Origin: Artocarpus heterophyllus
Taxonomy: Eukaryota > Streptophyta > Magnoliopsida > Rosales > Moraceae
DNA: 64,000 bases
Assembly: GCA_025403435.1 (NCBI GenBank)
Contig: CM046330.1
Span: 25,421,507-25,485,506, forward strand
Direction of reading: 5' to 3'
A program made the translations under genes and the position numbers. Below the pieces are notes generated by a model that worked only from the letters and a program-made list of their open reading frames with translations, made no database searches and was not told the origin of the DNA. Each line of letters opens with the position of its first letter. Position 1 is the first letter of the stretch. Of this stretch, positions 58,486 to 64,000 are shown piece after piece.

Positions 58486-59475
58486 GGTGTATGGTAGCAT
58501 GGTGGAAGAGCAAGCTCACCACCTGGCCACTGCTTTATCCATGCTGCAGCAACATCTCCTCTATGCAAATGTCAAAAAAATGTTGCTTTTGACAAACCTT
58601 GATGGAGTACTTGGCCCATGTGTTTTCGGGGAATGATTTGGCCGCTGATTAGACAAAAATTGCGACTGTGTTACAACGGCCTACTCCTACTTGCTTGCGA
58701 GAAGTAATATGATTTCTAGGACTTGCTGGCTATTATAGGAAATTCGAGAAAGGGCATGGGACTCTAGCAAAGCTGGTGATTGATATCCTGAAGAAAGATA
58801 ATTTTGGATGGACTCTAGAGGTGAAGGCGACATTCATGGCACTAAAGAAAGCAATGATTAAGATATCGATCCTGGCTTTGCCTAATTTTTGTAGACTGTT
58901 TGTTGTTGAGACGGATGCATCAAGGGGTGGGTTAGGAGTGGTACTGATGCAACAATAATGCTCTATAGCCTACAATAGTTAGGCTTTGTCAAGTAGGGAA
59001 TGACTAAAATTAGTCTGCGAAATAGAGTAAATGGCAATGTTTTTCACGGTCCAAAATTTTCAGTTTTTTATGGGGATCAATGGGTGGTGAGTGACGACAA
59101 TCAAAAGTGGCTCTCTAAACTCCTAGGCTATGATTTTGAAATTCAATATCACCTGGGACTCGAGAATAAGGCTACCGATACTTTATGCTGCTTACCGATG
59201 GGCCTCCCCTTGAATGAGCTCATCGCGCCACTCATCCTCAAGAAATTCATCGGCAGATCCATTTGGATGACAAACTGGCAAAGATTATGAGTCTCCAGCT
59301 CGATAGGATGGCTTTGTGGTGATTCAGCTTGTAGTAGTAGCGGCTTATATTTCAAGGGCGCTTTATACCTCCTCATTCATCACTGCACGTGGCTGAATTA
59401 CTAGAGTTGCATCATGATAGTCCCACTGGGGGACATTTCGGCATGTTGAAGACTGATAGATTAAGAAATTTTAGT
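58486..59475 (+). pseudogene. Ty3/gypsy reverse transcriptase / RNase H / integrase N-terminus
   Basis: Resumes at HLATALSMLQQHLLYAN of reverse transcriptase, then LAGYYRKFEKG, DNFGWTLEVKATFMALKKA, ETDASRGGLGVVLMQQ (RNase H), WLSKLLGYDFEIQYHLGLENKA and the first half of the integrase finger (LELHHDSPTGGHFGMLKTDR). Multiple stops and shifts. The 5' half of pol, between gag and here, is missing. It ends at a Tat-like insertion near 59475. Confidence 0.87.
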
Positions 59476-60992
59476 TGTCCCAACTTATATATTTAGCTAG
59501 TTTTTGGAGTGAATCAATAGTTTTTATTGCATTTTGTGTTTATTTAAGTTTAATTAAGATATTGTTTTTAATTATGTTTTTATGTTATTTTTGGTTTTAT
59601 TTTATTATTTATTTGTTTTTTAATTATTTATTCAGTTATTAGAAATTGAAGAAAGCCAACGGGAGCTCAAAGATCAATTCTTGTAGTGGAAAGAGGACAA
59701 TTTAGAAAAGTGGAATAAAGTTTGGTGCTATAGTGCGAAAAAGCCTCATTACAGCACTATTCAATGTATTCAAGCCCAATCCTAGCAGAAACTAGGCACT
59801 ATAGTGCCCAAGATAGTTTGGAGCTACGACGCCAGTTTTTCTTACTACAACACCAGACCTTAATTCCCATTTTCCCAACTCTATGTTTTAGGCCTACAGA
59901 GTTGATATTTCTACTACGGTGTCAAAACATGTTGATGACCTAATCCTATCAGGACACATTTCTTAAAAATGGCACTTATAAAAGGGGTTTGCTAAGGTTT
60001 TGAGAAGGAGGTGACACACACTTTAGAGACCCATCTTTGGCTGATTTTTTAGCTTTTGGAGGAAGAAAAAATCCATTTTTGTGAAGCTAGAAAAGTACAA
60101 ATCAAGAAATCTTGGAGTCTATTAGAGATTGGAGGAAGAATTGAAGACTTAAAGCTCAAAATTACAATTAGTTCCATTTCTTTTCCCTTTCTTTTATTAA
60201 TTTATTTTTATTTTGTGTTGACCATGACTTCAAATATGTTTGTTATTTGCACTATGATGAGCTAAATATTTAGTCTAGGGGTTTGATGTAGCTTTCTTTA
60301 AAATATGTTTTGAATATTTGATTATTAATGAAATTTCATTTCAAGTCATTTGTGTGCTATGAGCTTAATGCCTCAAATTTATTTGGACAATAAATTTGTT
60401 ATTTTAGAAATATAGGATTGACACTCAAAAGAGGGAATCTCATATATCAGATTTGAGTAACACAACTTAAGTGTCAGTGAGTTCGGGAGGCCGGTAACAC
60501 TTGGCCAATCATGTGTGAGGCTTATACATAATGAGTGTATACGTATTTGGGTAAATAGGGATATCGCTTTAAGTGCCTATACATATTACCTCATTTAACA
60601 CTCGGGAGAAGCAATGAGGTGATATTAGCGTCTTAATTGATGAATCGAGTGAAGCAAATTAGCAATGACCAAATAGGATAAACATAGGAATAATAAAGTG
60701 AAATCAACCCTAGATCATTTACCATTAGAGTTTTCCACACTTTTCTATCTCCAAATAGTGTGTTGTTTCAATTTCTTATTTTATTTTAGGCTAAATTTTG
60801 CTTATTATACTATTTAATTGCCTAAATAAAGTCAATTTATTCCAATTACAGTAATTAGTAAAAATTTAGGAAACAATCCTTGAGAGAATGATACTTCACC
60901 CAGATACTTTATTACTTGTGGTGGCCCATATAGTTGCAGAAGCAAACACACACATGAACAAAGACTTATCACCACCTGGTAGCCAAATGGTT
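59476..60992 (+). mobile_element. Tat-like LTR inserted in gypsy integrase
   Basis: About 1.5 kb of non-coding DNA, starting TGTCCCAACTT with a Tat/Athila-LTR feel (a gaaattgaagaaagcc block at 59641). Candidate TSDs TTAGT (59471-59475) and CTAGT (60993-60997), whose collapse rejoins integrase sequence (F-GMKQNVMDF). The right edge does not end in CA, so boundaries are tentative. Confidence 0.5.
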
Positions 60993-61940
60993 CTAGTTTG
61001 GAATGAAGCAGAATGTGATGGATTTCATGGCTTGTTGCTCAGTTTATTAGCAAAACAAGTATGATATGCCTGGTGGATTATTGCAGCTTCTCCCTTTACT
61101 TGACAAGGCAAGGGATGACCTCTCCATGGACTTCATCGAAGGGCTTCCCCAATCCGATGGGTATGATTTCATCTTTGTTATGGTGGATCATTTGAGCAAG
61201 TATGCGAAGTTCATACCTCTTTGGCACCCAGTCGGCTACGACAGTGGCAGGGTCATCTATGAAGGAGGTCAAGCATTTACAGGGTGTATTACAGTCAATT
61301 GTGTTCGACCATGATCGCATTTTCCTCAACCTCTTTTGATCGAGTTGTTTTGCCAGCAAGGCACTACCTTCACACGAAACACTGTTTATCATCCACAAAT
61401 AGACAATGAAACCAAGGCTGTTAGTCATTGCCTCAAAACTTACATATAGTGTTTCGTTGCAAACAAGCCACGATGATGGGCCAAGTGGCTGCCTTAGTCA
61501 GAGTATTGGTACGATACTTTGTTCCACACCGCGACGCGGAGAAGCTTTTAAGGCTCCTTATGGTTAGGAACCAGACCCTCTAAATCGATATTATATGAGC
61601 TCATTAGCTGTTGATTAGGTGGAACACGAACTTGACGACCATAATGCTACCCCTGACATGCTTAAGCACCAGATACTCCACGCACAATAGAAGATGGTCT
61701 TATGAAGATAGGAAGCTCTGTGACATCTAGTTTGAGATTGCTGATCTAGTTTATCTAAAGTTGCAGCTCTACTGGCAGAAGTCCTTGGCCTAGCACCACA
61801 ACGAGAAGCTCACCCCGCTTTATTATATTTTGTTCCACGTAGCGGCACGGGTTGGGCAATGGAACTCCATGCATCGGCCACTATCCAGCCAATGTTCCAC
61901 GTTTCTAAGCTCCACCACATAGTGAGAGCCATCAAGTAGT
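60993..61940 (+). pseudogene. Ty3/gypsy integrase, continuation
   Basis: GMKQNVMDFMACC, then GGLLQLLPLLDKARDDLSMDFIEGLPQSDGYDFIF (61069 on) and DHLSKYAKFIPL, then strongly degenerate core to the C-terminal FHVSKLHH near 61900. Many frameshifts. Same element as 45311-46157 and 58486-59475. Confidence 0.82.
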
Positions 61941-62270
61941 TTTTTCTTTCCTGCCACCTCTCCACCACCACATGAACATGAGGACCTTAATGCTGTCCTT
62001 GACATGCTCAAGCACCACTAACTCCGCGCACAATAGAAGATGTTCTTATGAAGATTAGAAGCACTGAGACATCCAGATTGAGATTGGTGATCTAGTTTAT
62101 CTAAAGCTGCAGCTCTATCGGCAGAAGTCCTAGGCTTGGCACCATAGTGTTATTATAGTTTGTTCTGCATGGGGGCATGGGCTGGACAAGTCCCACATCG
62201 ATTGGAGCTCCATGCATTGGCCACTATCCACTTAGTGTTCCATGTTTCCATGCTCCACCATGTAGTAGGA
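61630..62270. repeat. Direct duplication of the gypsy integrase tail
   Basis: About 300 bp at 61630-61928 is repeated at 61978-62270 (shared gacatgct-aagcacca, cgcacaatagaagatg, gatctagtttatctaaag, gtgttccatgttt-type blocks). Considerable divergence, with an indel near 61800/62150, so the duplication is old. Confidence 0.75.
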
Positions 62271-62274
62271 GCCC

Positions 62275-63829
62275 TATTAGCCTAAGAATAGCTACCAAGG
62301 AGGGGGTGAATTGGGTTTTAAATCTTTTTCAAACTTATTAGAATTTACTAGATTAAATGCACAAGTAAATGCAACACACAAATGATAATGTGATAAACTT
62401 CAACAAAATGTAAATATAATAATGTAAAGAGGTAGGGATAGAGAAATGCAAACATGATTTATAGTGGTTGGGTAATATACCGACGTCCAACATCATCGAG
62501 CAAAGTCTTCAACTCGGCCTCTTCCACTATCACAATCGCCTTTTTGGCACGATCACTCCTTATATAATCCGGTGAGTTTTTCTACCCGAGGCTCACCATA
62601 CCTTCTTACAACCATCAATTTTATATGGAGATTAACTAACCACAAACCCGCCAATTTTCATGGAGATTGGCAAACTAAGCAAACCTCCCAATTTTACGAA
62701 GCTTGGCAAACTAATAATTCCCTTAACTTCTAAGGCTTGGTAATCTATCACTCAAAGGATGTGATTTATAATTTTTGGCTCACTCACAAGATAAACTCTC
62801 TAAATATAGATAACTACAACAGACGATTTATATGGAGGATGTGAGGAACTCTCAGGAATGAATATAGACAATGTAGGCTCAAAGAGTGTGTATAAGAGTG
62901 TGAAAAGATTAAAACAATATTATAACACTTAGCAATTTGCTCTCCTGGTTCTTTATCGAGAGCACAATGAATGAATGGATATATATAGCTTCCAAGTGCT
63001 TAGATATAGCTTCAAATATCAAATTTTGGTCAAAAAAGCCATTGTAGTTGGAGTTTTAACGGTTAAAAAACTAGCCATTGTAGATAGTTCGGTAGGCTGG
63101 AAATTAGGATCGGTAGGCCGAAGTTAAAACTTTAAAATAGGACTCTAAACAGTTATCTGATCAACAGGCGGATGTGGCAGTTCAACAGGCCATCAAAACC
63201 TCTCCAAAATGGGGCTTAAAAGCCCCCAGATCAGTAGGCCAATGCATGGCATTCGGCAAGCTGATCCTAGGCCATCGGCAGGCTGATGAAAAATGGTTAG
63301 CAGGCGAATCTGTGCTGCCTAAAACTATTTTAAAAGGTGTTTCAAAAACCTGTTTTTATAGAAATCTGTTTATGTATTTGTATGCACTTTTGAAACACAT
63401 TCCTCATAATAAAACAATTTAAATACTTTGAAAACACATATGCAAAGATTAAAACATTTGTGAATGCATGTGTGTGTGTGGATTGAGCTTGGATTGACTA
63501 TATATCATTTGAGAAATTTTGCTCACTTACTTTAAGACTTAAAGCAAATGATAACTTGTAATCATTGAGTCTTTGTGAGTCCAATCCTGTGCTTGCTTTT
63601 TCATGAGATTTGATTCAACTTATTCTTCAAGTCTCGTTAATTAATTCTTCCTTGCATTTAATCGCTTACAAGTCTTGAGCAATAATTCTTTCAACTATCT
63701 TGAGATGCTAGAAATAATACCCCTAAATTGCTCTACATGCTCAAGATAAATTATTAGTGATTAAGAAATATATTATTTGTTGTCATCAAAACAAAAATAA
63801 ATATTTCATTTGAAACCTTGGAGCCAACA
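62275..63829 (-). mobile_element. 3' LTR of a SIRE-like copia element
   Basis: The minus strand begins TGTTGGCTCCAAGG after PPT-like AAAAAGAGAGAGAT and ends CACCCCCTCCTTGGTAGC...CTAATA, the layout of SIRE/Maximus LTRs. 1,555 bp; terminal CA reads TA. Minus-strand TATA (ctatatatatcc) near 62978-62989. TSD candidate AGCCC (62270-62274); the other end is outside the window. Confidence 0.8.
63086..63312. repeat. Degenerate palindrome array in SIRE-like LTR
   Basis: About eight units of the TTCGGyAGGCyGAA type (for example agttcggtaggctgga at 63086, gatcggtaggccgaag at 63108, attcggcaagctgatc at 63251, catcggcaggctgatg at 63273). About 100-330 bp upstream of the minus-strand TATA box. Confidence 0.7.
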
Positions 63830-64000
63830 ATCTCTCTCTTTTTGATGATAACAAACAATTGATTGCTTATAATAAAATTAAACGTTTTGAAATAGAATTA
63901 CACTTAAAAACAATCAATCTTTTCTCTCCCCCTTTGGCATTAGCAAAAAGGGTTTAAGTAAATGAAAAGAAAATGCATAAATCGAGAGCATCAAAACAAA
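63830..64000 (-). mobile_element. Internal edge of the SIRE-like element
   Basis: PPT-adjacent untranslated region with ctccccctttggcattag (63926-63943), a hallmark of SIRE-type elements. It continues past the window end. Confidence 0.7.

Overview
The window is a stretch of plant (angiosperm, probably eudicot) nuclear heterochromatin. It is strongly AT-rich. Almost all of it is made of nested, mostly decayed LTR retrotransposons: Ty3/gypsy Tekay-like chromovirus and Tat/Athila-like elements, and Ty1/copia elements including a SIRE-like one. Solo LTRs have target-site duplications (TSDs), and there is a CACTA-type fold-back MITE. No rRNA or tRNA gene and no ordinary multi-exon host gene was seen. 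Species cannot be named from this sequence alone.

Layout. 1-5051: 3' end of a Tekay-like chromovirus (RNase H, integrase, chromodomain, PPT, 2.9-kb 3' LTR). 5052-10444: LTR-derived and unassigned AT-rich DNA with one dispersed direct-repeat pair. 10445-12602: chromovirus-type solo LTR, next to a small exon-like fragment with an in-phase 26-codon duplication (12646-12846). 12885-14919: copia solo LTR. 15102-16606: Tat-like solo LTR. About 17026-22753: endogenous pararetrovirus (Caulimoviridae) with primer site, coiled-coil ORF, movement protein, capsid, two Cys-rich motifs, viroplasmin-like domain, promoter and poly(A) signal, but no recognisable protease, reverse transcriptase or RNase H. 22754-25110: LTR of a minus-strand gypsy element.

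26071-27887 holds the only two long intact non-transposon ORFs, both on the minus strand: an intronless LOG (cytokinin-activating) homologue and a Cys-rich basic protein resembling carlavirus-type nucleic-acid-binding proteins. 30172-31803: copia RNase H plus LTR, interrupted by an 838-bp solo LTR. 33341-35180: second copy of the 12885 copia LTR family, in opposite orientation. 35297-45310: complete minus-strand Tat/Athila-like element without pol, carrying a nested 3.66-kb solo LTR and a nested CACTA MITE. 45311-62274: decayed gypsy element split by a 12.3-kb inverted copia pair, whose centre contains an inverted piece of the same gypsy's gag, and by a Tat-like LTR. 62275-64000: 3' LTR and internal edge of a SIRE-like copia element.

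The most interesting signals are: (1) arrays of a short interrupted palindrome (AGTTCGGC-AG-GCCGAACT) inside LTRs of unrelated families, plus an array of a different palindrome (GGCGCCTAGGCGCC) in another LTR, usually just upstream of the TATA box; (2) the intact LOG plus Cys-rich ORF pair; (3) the pararetrovirus lacking Pol; (4) the inversion recorded by the copia palindrome.
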